Shown here one piece after another: positions 1 through 7,436 of a DNA stretch of 22,901 nucleotides (the first letter of the stretch is position 1; each line of letters begins with the position of its first letter). Below the pieces are notes generated by a model. The model was not told where the DNA came from. It searched no databases and saw only the letters and a list, made by a program, of their open reading frames with translations. The DNA is from Merdivivens faecigallinarum (GTDB taxonomy: Bacteria; Bacteroidota; Bacteroidia; Bacteroidales; UBA932), in contig JADILY010000046.1 in the NCBI GenBank assembly GCA_017695055.1, forward strand, positions 1 through 22,901. Reading direction: 5' to 3'. The translations under genes were made by a program, and so were the position numbers.

Positions 1-18
1 CTTCTCAAAATATGGGTG

Positions 19-49
19 CAAATATAATCAGAAGCCGAGAGCAATGCAA
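19..49 (-). promoter_or_regulatory. Probable Bacteroidetes-type promoter, leftward
   Basis: On the minus strand positions 26-19 read TATATTTG, an exact match to the Bacteroidetes -7 consensus TAnnTTTG. A TTG at 49-47 lies 20 bases upstream, the usual place for the -33 element. The promoter would drive a leftward gene whose start lies beyond position 1. That gene is not visible, so this is a motif-based inference. Confidence 0.45.
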
Positions 50-156
50 GCCTGCCTGCAATTGCCGGTTTGCCGATTTGTTCCGGCCGGTCTGCCATTT
101 TAGTTCCACGCGCCTTTTCTGACCGTACCAACGACCGGCCAGCAAGCATTGATTTT

Positions 157-445
157 CACCCCACGTCCAGCCAGCACTTTGGTAAACTATTAATAATCAA
201 CAAATTGACAAAATCAACCCTGCTTTTGGGTATCTCAAAAAGCACCCAAAAGCAGCCCGTATTTTTGTAAATTATTGATTATCAACTACTCCCAAAAGGA
301 CATGATGGCTATGGGGTGGAAAACCGGGCGGTAAAATCGGATTTTCCCGCCTCGCTCCTCTTCCATTCCTCTTTTCGTCGTTCCATCACCGGGGAAGTCG
401 CATTCCGTCCCACGAAAACGGAAACCATATCGTGCGAGAATAATT
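157..445 (+). repeat. Structured intergenic repeat, copy 1
   Basis: This stretch is clearly similar to 19268-19590 in the same orientation. The core (157-318) is bounded by imperfect inverted repeats: CACCCCACGTCCAGCC at 157-172 and GGCTATGGGGTG at 307-318. Inside it is a perfect 12-bp inverted repeat, CTGCTTTTGGGT (220-231) and ACCCAAAAGCAG (244-255), with a 12-base loop. Similarity continues past the right arm (a TTTTCC-rich stretch and a CGTGCGAGAAT end) to about 445. It encodes no convincing protein. It could be a MITE-like element, a REP-type repeat or a structured RNA. The right boundary is approximate. Confidence 0.7.
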
Positions 446-584
446 ATGAAAATACTTATTATCAATACTTTACAAAAACAGCGCATACCACGGTATTTTT
501 TACCCACCGCAGTGTGCGCCATTAACTTACAATATACTGATTATCAACACTTACGCAGAATGCCCGACACACCACGATCCCGTC

Positions 585-2003
585 TCAGCGCTCTTCGGCT
601 CCGGAAAGAGCCCAGTGCCCGATGTCCTTGCGGTAAAACAGGTTAGGGCAATCGATTTGGGAAACAGCCCTATATGCCTTGTCGCGGGCCTCTCCCAACG
701 ACGGGGCGGAAGCTACAACGATGAGCACCCGTCCTCCGGCAGTGCGGTAATGTCCGTCCGAGAACGAAGTTCCCATGTGGTAAACCCTGACCCCGTCAAA
801 GTTCCCTGCCGGATCATCAGCACCGGCAAAGCGCTCCAGGCCTTTGATTTCAAAGCCTTTTTCGTAGTGTGCAGGATAGCCTTTCGAAGCCATCACGACA
901 CCGATTGTAGGTTCATCGCTCCACTGTATCCCATTCTCGAAACCGGCAACGGTATGGAGGTCCCTTCCATCGGCCACAGCGGAGAAGATATCGTAAATAT
1001 CGCTCCTCAACCGCGGAAGTACCACTTCTGTTTCCGGATCGCCGAAACGTGCATTGAATTCTATCACCTTGATACCGTCGCGGCATTTCATCAGCCCGCC
1101 GTAAAGCACGCCCTTGAAAGGCCTGCCCTCGGCAACCATGGCCTTCGCAACCGGCTCCATTATCGAATGCAGTGCAAAATCCCTGTCCGCCTCAGTCACG
1201 AAAGGAAGCCCCGTATAGGCGCCCATTCCTCCCGTATTGGGGCCTTCATCCCCATCGTAAGCGCGTTTGTGATCCTGTGAAAGCAACATCGGATAAACCC
1301 TCTCGCCGTCCACGAAACAAAGGAAGGAAAATTCGGGACCTTCCAAAAATTCCTCGATAACAACCTTGGAATCCCCGCCATAGACATTGTCGTCAAGCAT
1401 ATCCTTCAGTGCGGCACAGGCCTCATCGAAACACGAGGCTATCACCACCCCTTTGCCGGCCGCGAGACCGTCATATTTCAACACGACAGGATAAGAATGC
1501 CCCCTGACATATTCCACGGCGCTGCCATAATCGGTAAAGGAACGGTATGACGCAGTCGGAATCCCGTATTTTTCCATAAGTTTTTTCGCAAACTCCTTGC
1601 TCGACTCTATGGCCGTTGCAGCTTTCGAAGGAGCGAAAATGCGCAGCCCGGCCTCGGCAAAACTGTCGGCGATACCGGCCGCAAGGGCCGCTTCCGGCCC
1701 TACTACAGTAAGATCAACACCATTGTCTACAGCAAAAGCCTTCAAAGCCTCTACGTCATTGTCCTTTATAGGCACGCATTCGGCCTGGGAAGCAATGCCG
1801 GCATTTCCGGGAGCGCAGAATATCCTGGCCACTTTCGGACTGCGCGAAAGCGCATCCACTATGGCATGGCAACGGCCCCCGCCACCGACTACGAGCACAG
1901 TGGCGGCCTGTGGCAATTCTACATTGACCCCTCTGACAATTTTGGAATACTCGGCCGCCCTTCCGTCCGGGCCCTGGTGTAAAAAATGGTTTATAATTTC
2001 CAT
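585..2003 (-). CDS. purD: Phosphoribosylamine-glycine ligase (GAR synthetase)
   Basis: Makes glycinamide ribonucleotide from phosphoribosylamine, glycine and ATP, step 2 of de novo purine synthesis, in the cytoplasm. The ATP-grasp fold is plain: an N-terminal LVVGGGGR nucleotide-binding loop, then VVGPEAALAAGI, KYDGLAAGKGV, SQDHKRAYDGDEGPNTGGMG and EFNARFGDPETE. The 472 residues exceed the E. coli enzyme (about 430) because some 35 residues precede the usual first strand. The ATG at 2003 sits 23 bases after the purH stop. A GTG at 1898 (residue 36) would give the normal family N-terminus, so the start is uncertain. The near-invariant GREHA motif reads GRCHA, with Cys45 in place of Glu. It is the last gene of the purine operon. 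The enzyme identity is certain. Confidence 0.97.
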   Translation of the reverse strand: MEIINHFLHQGPDGRAAEYSKIVRGVNVELPQAATVLVVGGGGRCHAIVDALSRSPKVARIFCAPGNAGIASQAECVPIKDNDVEALKAFAVDNGVDLTVVGPEAALAAGIADSFAEAGLRIFAPSKAATAIESSKEFAKKLMEKYGIPTASYRSFTDYGSAVEYVRGHSYPVVLKYDGLAAGKGVVIASCFDEACAALKDMLDDNVYGGDSKVVIEEFLEGPEFSFLCFVDGERVYPMLLSQDHKRAYDGDEGPNTGGMGAYTGLPFVTEADRDFALHSIMEPVAKAMVAEGRPFKGVLYGGLMKCRDGIKVIEFNARFGDPETEVVLPRLRSDIYDIFSAVADGRDLHTVAGFENGIQWSDEPTIGVVMASKGYPAHYEKGFEIKGLERFAGADDPAGNFDGVRVYHMGTSFSDGHYRTAGGRVLIVVASAPSLGEARDKAYRAVSQIDCPNLFYRKDIGHWALSGAEER

Positions 2004-2005
2004 AT

Positions 2006-2039
2006 CCTATCAGCGTTTGAAACCTATCAGTGTTTGAAA
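2006..2039. repeat. 17-bp tandem duplication across the purH stop
   Basis: CCTATCAGCGTTTGAAA (2006-2022) is followed directly by CCTATCAGTGTTTGAAA (2023-2039), one mismatch in 17. On the coding (minus) strand the first unit encodes the last codons and stop of purH, and the second lies in the purH-purD gap and ends just before the purD ATG. It looks like a small slippage duplication that sets the spacing between the two genes. Confidence 0.85.
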
Positions 2040-3562
2040 TGTCTTGTCCCGGTAAACAGCATGGCAATTCCGGCTTCATCGGCCTTGACGACCGAATCGT
2101 TGTCCCTGACACTTCCGCCAGGCTGCACTATGGCATCCACTCCGCTTCCGGCCGCAAGTGTCACGCAGTCATCGAACGGGAAGAAGCCGTCGGAAGCCAT
2201 CACAAGCCCTTCCTTCAGGCCCTTTGCCGCCGCTTCCTTCAAGGCTATCTCTGCCGAGCCGATACGGTTCATCTGCCCGGCACCCACTCCGGCAGTCACC
2301 CCGTCCTTCACGACGACTATCGCATTGGACTTGACATGTTTTACTATCTTCCACGCAAACTCAAGATCCGACATCATCTTGTCCGAAGGCTGTTTCTTGG
2401 TCACCGTCATGGCCTTGGAAAGTTTTTCCTCACCGGAATCCGCATCCTGTGCCAACAGCCCGCCGCGCACTGAAACATACTGCATCACAGGCTTGTCGGC
2501 AGAAGACATATCGACCTTGAGCAGACGGACGTTTTTCTTGGCACGGAGGATTTCCAGCGCCCCGTCGGTAAACGAAGGTGCCATTATGATTTCAAGGAAC
2601 ACTGGTTTCAGCTCGGCGGCAAGCGCCTCGTCGATTTCCCTGTTCAGGGCCACTATTCCTCCGAAAATGCTCACACTGTCGGCAGCATAGCATTTGCGCC
2701 ATGCATCGAGGGCATCCGTCCCCACGGCGGCACCGCAAGGATTCATGTGCTTGACACCCACGCAGAACGGCTCGCCGAACTCACGGACAATCTGCAAGGC
2801 CGCATTCGCATCCTGGATATTGTTATACGAAAGTTCCTTTCCGTTAAGCTGCTCAGCCGTAGCCAACGAATAAGGGCATTTGTCGGAAGACACATAGAAT
2901 TTCGCCTTCTGGTGAGGATTTTCGCCGTATCTCAGCTCCTGTTTAAGGTCATATTCAAGGAAAAGTTTCTCGTTCAGCCCGGCCTGCTTCCTCATATAGG
3001 AGGCTATGCACGAATCGTATTCCGCCGTGTGGGTATACGCCTTTGCTGACAGCTTCAGACGGGTTTCCGGAAGCGTATCCCCGAAACGTCCTATCTCATC
3101 CAGAACCACAGGATAATCGGCCGAATCGCAGACTACAGTGACGAATTTCCAGTTCTTTGCAGCGCTCCTGAGCATCGAAGGACCTCCGATATCGATATTT
3201 TCAATCGCCTCGTCCATTATCACACCTTCCCTGGCAATCGTCTCGCGGAAAGGATACAGATTGACACATACAAGGTCTATATACTCTATCGCATTTATCT
3301 TCAGCTCCTTTACATGGCTGCGCATATCCCTGCGGGCCAAAATCCCCCCGTGTATGTTCGGATGAAGGGTCTTTACCCTCCCGTCGCATATTTCGGGAAA
3401 ACCGGTCACATCGCTGATATTCGTTATGTCGAGTCCGCTGTCACGGAGCAGTTTCATCGTTCCTCCGGTGGCTATCACCTCCCAACCGGCCTTTATCAAT
3501 GAAGCGGCGAAATCAACCACGCCGCTCTTGTCGCTTACGCTGATCAAGGCTCTTTTTGCCAT
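2027..3562 (-). CDS. purH: Bifunctional AICAR transformylase / IMP cyclohydrolase
   Basis: Catalyses the last two steps to IMP: formylation of AICAR with 10-formyl-THF, then ring closure. Residues 1 to about 190 form the MGS-like cyclohydrolase domain (ALISVSDKSG, TGFPEICDGRVKTLHP). Residues about 205-511 form the transformylase domain (RYGENPHQ, KHMNPCG with catalytic Lys271-His272, FFPFDDCVTLA, AIVQPGGSVRDND). The 511 residues are the family's usual length, ending in the typical RHFKH. A purine-rich stretch, GGAAGGA, lies just before the ATG. It is in the purine operon, 39 bases after purN and 23 before purD. All expected motifs are present. Confidence 0.98.
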   Translation of the reverse strand: MAKRALISVSDKSGVVDFAASLIKAGWEVIATGGTMKLLRDSGLDITNISDVTGFPEICDGRVKTLHPNIHGGILARRDMRSHVKELKINAIEYIDLVCVNLYPFRETIAREGVIMDEAIENIDIGGPSMLRSAAKNWKFVTVVCDSADYPVVLDEIGRFGDTLPETRLKLSAKAYTHTAEYDSCIASYMRKQAGLNEKLFLEYDLKQELRYGENPHQKAKFYVSSDKCPYSLATAEQLNGKELSYNNIQDANAALQIVREFGEPFCVGVKHMNPCGAAVGTDALDAWRKCYAADSVSIFGGIVALNREIDEALAAELKPVFLEIIMAPSFTDGALEILRAKKNVRLLKVDMSSADKPVMQYVSVRGGLLAQDADSGEEKLSKAMTVTKKQPSDKMMSDLEFAWKIVKHVKSNAIVVVKDGVTAGVGAGQMNRIGSAEIALKEAAAKGLKEGLVMASDGFFPFDDCVTLAAGSGVDAIVQPGGSVRDNDSVVKADEAGIAMLFTGTRHFKH

Positions 3563-3601
3563 AATCCTTCCTTGTTTTTAAGAAAATTTTTATAAAAATC
3601 T

Positions 3602-4186
3602 TTATTTTTCAACAATTTCCAGTTTTTTCAACTCGCATTGCAGCGCTTCGGGATAAAGCCGGTGCTCGATTTCGTGTATCCTGCGCTCCACCTCGTCCAC
3701 ATCGTCTCCATAATACTCGAAAGCGCGTTGGGCGACAATCGTTCCCCCGTCCACGGTTTCATCGATATAATGCACCGTGACCCCGAAAACCTTGACACCG
3801 AATGCAAATGAATCCCGGATCGCATGGGCCCCCTTGAAAGCCGGAAGCAACGCCGGGTGTATGTTCAGAATCCTTCCCCCGTATGCTTCCATCAGAACCC
3901 TGCCGACTATCCTCATATAACCGGCAAGGGCAACCATCTCCACACCGAGCGAATCCAGAAGCCCCGTTATCTCCGTTTCAAAGGCTTCTTTGGAAGCGTA
4001 AGATTTGGGAGAAAAAACGAAAGTCCTGATTCCGAAACGCTCCGCCCTGCCGATGACCGCAGCCGAAGGGTTGTCGCACACCAACAGCACGATGTCCGCA
4101 TCGAGCGAACCTTCCGCACACGCATTGGCTATTGCTTCGAAATTCGTCCCGCTCCCGCTTGCGAAAACGGCTATCTTATGCTTCAT
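3602..4186 (-). CDS. purN: Phosphoribosylglycinamide formyltransferase 1
   Basis: Transfers a formyl group from 10-formyl-THF to GAR, giving FGAR (step 3). The N-terminus FASGSGTNFEAI is the phosphate-binding loop. ILNIHPALLPAFKGAHA carries Asn108 and His110, and DETVDGGTI carries Asp146; these match the catalytic Asn-His-Asp trio of E. coli PurN (106/108/144). The 194 residues are a normal length. It sits between purM (34-base gap) and purH (39-base gap) on the same strand, so it is co-transcribed. This is the folate-dependent enzyme rather than the formate-dependent PurT. Confidence 0.98.
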   Translation of the reverse strand: MKHKIAVFASGSGTNFEAIANACAEGSLDADIVLLVCDNPSAAVIGRAERFGIRTFVFSPKSYASKEAFETEITGLLDSLGVEMVALAGYMRIVGRVLMEAYGGRILNIHPALLPAFKGAHAIRDSFAFGVKVFGVTVHYIDETVDGGTIVAQRAFEYYGDDVDEVERRIHEIEHRLYPEALQCELKKLEIVEK

Positions 4187-4220
4187 AGGGCAGTAAAACC
4201 TTATATCTTATACGAAAAAA

Positions 4221-5288
4221 TTACATTTTAATATAAACGCCGCTCGCACCGTCGGTGACTTCGCTGCCGTTTTTCGGAGCATGTCCGCGCTCGACCACCT
4301 TTCCGATAACGGAAGCCTCAAGCGAATGGGAAGCGAGTATTCCGAGAGCCCTTTCAGCATCTTCGGCAGCCAGAGCGACAACAAGGCCTATGCCCATGTT
4401 GAAGACATTGTACATCTCCCGATGAGGAATCCTTCCCCATTTTTCGAGAGCCTCGAACACCGGGAGTATCTTCCAACTGCCCTCTTCTATTTCGACAGCC
4501 TGTCCCGGCTTGAGGATACGCGGTATGTTTTCATCGAAGCCGCCTCCGGTTATATGGCTGATTCCATGCACGTCCACTTTCGAGAGCAGGTCGAGCACAG
4601 GCTTCACATATATCTTCGTTGGGGTAAGAAGCACTTCGCCGACAGTCTTCCCGCTGTCCCCGAAAGGCGAGCCGAGAGCTATGCCGTTATCGGTAATGAT
4701 TTTCCGGACAAGGCTGAAACCGTTGGAATGCACCCCTGTCGATGCCACGCCTATGAGCACGTCTCCGGCAGAGACCTTGCTCCCGTCAATCAGCCTGGAT
4801 TTTTCCACGACCCCGCAGGTAAAACCGGCTATGTCGTATTCGCCGTTCCCGTACATTCCCGGCATCTCGGCCGTCTCCCCTCCTATCAGGGCGCAGCCTG
4901 CCTGACGGCAGCCTTCGGCAACACCGGCGACTATGGCCTCGACTTTCTCCGGGACATTGTGCCCTACAGCCACATAATCAAGGAAAAACAAGGGCTCCGC
5001 ACCCTGGGCGAGAACATCGTTCACGCACATCGCCACGGCATCTATGCCTATGGTATCGTGCCTGTCCATTTCGAATGCGAGTTTCAGCTTGGTTCCCACG
5101 CCGTCGGTCCCGCTCACGAGCACAGGTTCCTTGAAACCGAGGGACGAAAGGTCGAACATGCCCCCGAAAGAGCCTATGCCGCCCATCATTCCCGGCCTTG
5201 CCGTACTTTTGACATGACTTTTTATGCGGCGTACCACTTCATATCCGGCTTCAAGATTAACACCGGCTTTTTCATATACTTCGGCCAT
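4221..5288 (-). CDS. purM: AIR synthetase (phosphoribosylformylglycinamidine cyclo-ligase)
   Basis: Closes the imidazole ring, converting FGAM and ATP to AIR (step 5). The family landmarks are present in order: YEKAGVNLEAGYEVV at the N-terminus, IGSFGGMFD, VSGTDGVGTKLKLA, the AVAMCVNDVLAQGAEPLFFL segment, GGETAEMPGMY, STGVHSNGFSLVRK and HITGGGFDENIPRI. The 355 residues are slightly above the common length of about 345. It lies 31 bases after the purC/purF fusion and 34 before purN, in the same minus-strand transcript. Nothing unusual is seen in its active-site motifs. Confidence 0.98.
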   Translation of the reverse strand: MAEVYEKAGVNLEAGYEVVRRIKSHVKSTARPGMMGGIGSFGGMFDLSSLGFKEPVLVSGTDGVGTKLKLAFEMDRHDTIGIDAVAMCVNDVLAQGAEPLFFLDYVAVGHNVPEKVEAIVAGVAEGCRQAGCALIGGETAEMPGMYGNGEYDIAGFTCGVVEKSRLIDGSKVSAGDVLIGVASTGVHSNGFSLVRKIITDNGIALGSPFGDSGKTVGEVLLTPTKIYVKPVLDLLSKVDVHGISHITGGGFDENIPRILKPGQAVEIEEGSWKILPVFEALEKWGRIPHREMYNVFNMGIGLVVALAAEDAERALGILASHSLEASVIGKVVERGHAPKNGSEVTDGASGVYIKM

Positions 5289-5319
5289 AATCGTATCTAA
5301 TTTTTATAATTGCACAAAA

Positions 5320-7422
5320 TCAAATTTCGAGTTCTACGGCATTGTCGTACAGCTCGGTAGGATAAAGCCCGTCGAAGCATGCCATACAAAGGTCGCTACG
5401 GCGCCCCGCTTCAAGAAGCCCCTTGGTAGAAAGATAGGCGAGCGAATCCGCCCCGATGATTTCCCTTATTTCCTCCACCGTATGGCTCGCCCCTATCAGC
5501 TCCCTCCTCGTACTCGTATCCACTCCATAAAAACAAGGGTAGGCGTATACCGGGCTGGCTATCCTCACATGTACGGCAGCGGCTCCCGAATCCTTCAGCA
5601 GCCTCACTATGCGTTTCGAGGTCGTGCCCCTGACTATCGAATCGTCGATAAGCACGACACGTTTTCCTTTCACTATATCCTTCAGGGAAGACAGTTTCAG
5701 CCTTACGCCGTTTTCCCTCAACTCCTGGGACGGCTGGATGAACGTCCTGCCTATATATCTGTTCTTTATCAGCCCCATCTCGTACGGGATGCCGCTCGCC
5801 TCGCTGTAACCGATTGCCGCACTGAGGCTTGAATCCGGCACGCCCACCACTATGTCGGCCTCTGCCGGAGCCTCGGCATATAGAATCCTGCCCGACTCCT
5901 TCCTGAAGGCATGTACGTTGCAGCCCTCTATGGTACTGTCCGGACGGGCGAAATAGATATACTCCATGGCGCACATCTTATGGCGCTTGAATGTTGAAAA
6001 ATGGTTCGAGCGGATGCCTTTGTCATCGATGCAGATAATCTCGCCCGGTTCCACATCCCTTATATATTCGGCCCCTATTATATCGAAAGCGCAGGTTTCG
6101 CTGCTTACGACATAGCCGTCGCCCAACCGTGCAATCGAAAGCGGACGGAGCCCGTACTTGTCACGGCAGGCATAAAGCCTGTTGCGGGTCAGTATGACGA
6201 AAGCGAAACCGCCCTCGATCATGTTCAGGGCATCCATGATGGCATCGATACGGGCCTCCGAATTCGTTTCCTTCTTTATGAGATGGGCTATTATCTCGCT
6301 GTCGGAAGTGGAATGGAAGAGGCTCCCCTGTTTTTCAAGATACTTCCTCAGCAATGAAGAATTCACTATGTTCCCGTTATGGGCAACAGCGAAATCCCCC
6401 GTATGGTGATGGAAGACGAAAGGCTGCACATTGTCATATCCCCCGCCCCCGGCAGTTGAATAACGCACATGGCCTATGGCCTTGTCGCCTTCGAGCCTGG
6501 ACAGGTTGTCCTGATTGAACACCTCCACGACAAGCCCCTCGTCCTTCTTGCACATCATCCTCCCTTCGCCGTCCACGGTAACGATTCCGCAGGCTTCCTG
6601 CCCCCTGTGCTGAAGGGAATGCAGCCCGTAATAGACGAACTGTGCGGCATCCTTCACGTTGTAGATGCCGAAAACGCCGCATTCCTCATGTATCTCACAG
6701 TCATCGGGAGCATATTCGACTTTCAGGCGGGACAGAATCTCATTGTATCCCTCTATCACCTTTCCCATATCGCGGCGGAAACGGTCCTTGTCGAGTTTCT
6801 TGCCCGTATCCATGTCCCAGAGGCGGCATGAATCGGGAGAAATCTCGTCGGCAAGGATTATCCCGCCCTCCGGAGTACGCCCGAACTCTATCTTGAAATC
6901 CACCAGCGTGATGCGTATCTTCGCAAAAAGCCCGGACAGGACTTCGTTGATACGCCTTGTCTGCCCGTAAATGTATTCGAGTTCATCATAGGTAACGAGT
7001 CCGAGGGCCACGGCCTGGTGGTCGTTAATCAGAGGGTTCCCGAGATTCTTGTTCTTGTAACAGAGGTCGTATATCGTATTCAAAGGTTTCGTTCCTTCGG
7101 GTATGCCGAGCCTCTTGCACATTGAACCGGCGATGATGTTCCTCACAATCACTTCTACAGGAATGATTTCCACTTTGCGGCAAAGCTGGTCGCGCTTCCC
7201 GAGCGTTCTTATGAAATGCGTCCTGATTCCGGCCGCCTCCAGCTGCTCGTAAATGATTGCGGAAATCTGATTGTTGATTATGCCTTTATTCGCGATATTG
7301 GCTATCTTGATTTCATTGTATGCGGTAGCCGTATCCTTGTAATGCACGATTATCTTGTCCGGTTCACCGCTCTGGAATATCTGTTTCGATTTGCCTTCTA
7401 CTAACAATTCCTTCATTTCCAT
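5320..7422 (-). CDS. purC-purF: Fused SAICAR synthetase / amidophosphoribosyltransferase
   Basis: One 700-residue frame joins two purine enzymes. Residues 1 to about 233 are a complete PurC (LLVEGKSKQIF, VVRNIIAGSM-like VIVRNIIAGSM, LADEISPDSCRLWD), which makes SAICAR from CAIR and aspartate. Residues 248-700 are a Bacillus-type PurF, which makes phosphoribosylamine from PRPP and glutamine. Its Ntn glutaminase starts HEECGVFG with nucleophile Cys248, followed by LHSLQHRGQE and HNGNIVN; the PRPP loop is VVLIDDSIVRGTTS (589-602). Cys484, Cys630, Cys679 and Cys682 match the four 4Fe-4S ligands of B. subtilis PurF. In that family the Cys must be freed by removal of a short propeptide, so self-cleavage between Glu247 and Cys248 is expected, releasing PurC. 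There is no ATG, GTG or TTG in frame between residue 222 and Cys248. The start has a good ribosome site. Confidence 0.95.
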   Translation of the reverse strand: MEMKELLVEGKSKQIFQSGEPDKIIVHYKDTATAYNEIKIANIANKGIINNQISAIIYEQLEAAGIRTHFIRTLGKRDQLCRKVEIIPVEVIVRNIIAGSMCKRLGIPEGTKPLNTIYDLCYKNKNLGNPLINDHQAVALGLVTYDELEYIYGQTRRINEVLSGLFAKIRITLVDFKIEFGRTPEGGIILADEISPDSCRLWDMDTGKKLDKDRFRRDMGKVIEGYNEILSRLKVEYAPDDCEIHEECGVFGIYNVKDAAQFVYYGLHSLQHRGQEACGIVTVDGEGRMMCKKDEGLVVEVFNQDNLSRLEGDKAIGHVRYSTAGGGGYDNVQPFVFHHHTGDFAVAHNGNIVNSSLLRKYLEKQGSLFHSTSDSEIIAHLIKKETNSEARIDAIMDALNMIEGGFAFVILTRNRLYACRDKYGLRPLSIARLGDGYVVSSETCAFDIIGAEYIRDVEPGEIICIDDKGIRSNHFSTFKRHKMCAMEYIYFARPDSTIEGCNVHAFRKESGRILYAEAPAEADIVVGVPDSSLSAAIGYSEASGIPYEMGLIKNRYIGRTFIQPSQELRENGVRLKLSSLKDIVKGKRVVLIDDSIVRGTTSKRIVRLLKDSGAAAVHVRIASPVYAYPCFYGVDTSTRRELIGASHTVEEIREIIGADSLAYLSTKGLLEAGRRSDLCMACFDGLYPTELYDNAVELEI

Positions 7423-7436
7423 CGAAAATTCTCCTA
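7420..7436 (-). promoter_or_regulatory. Ribosome-binding site of purC-purF overlapping the purL stop
   Basis: AGGAG at 7435-7431 lies 8 bases before the ATG at 7422 and shares bases with the purL stop codon TAG (7436-7434). This is a textbook translational-coupling arrangement, and it supports the ATG at 7422 as the start of the fusion. Confidence 0.7.

Larger units (their letters stand above)
1..584. other. Gene-poor region downstream of purD
   Basis: I see no convincing gene here. The short open frames in both strands overlap the repeat element and have no family resemblance. The stretch holds a probable leftward promoter near position 20-50, a structured repeat (157-445), and four copies of an AT-rich motif with core TATTGATTATCAAC (about 178-201, 262-288, 453-478 inverted, and 527-553). 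No clear intrinsic terminator for the minus-strand purine operon is visible between 585 and 450. Confidence 0.6.

Noticed and set aside
220..255. The copy 1 inner hairpin as the terminator of the purine operon
   Set aside because: It is about 330 bases beyond purD, and the only T-rich stretch after the stem is on the plus strand, the wrong direction. The stem is better explained as part of the repeat.
286..525. Small overlapping open frames on both strands inside repeat copy 1
   Set aside because: They are not preserved in copy 2, which has different frames, so the repeat is under nucleotide rather than protein constraint, if any.
178..553. A CRISPR array from the repeated TATTGATTATCAAC motif
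   Set aside because: The copies are diverged, one is inverted, spacing is irregular (roughly 85, 190 and 75 bases), and there are no cas genes.
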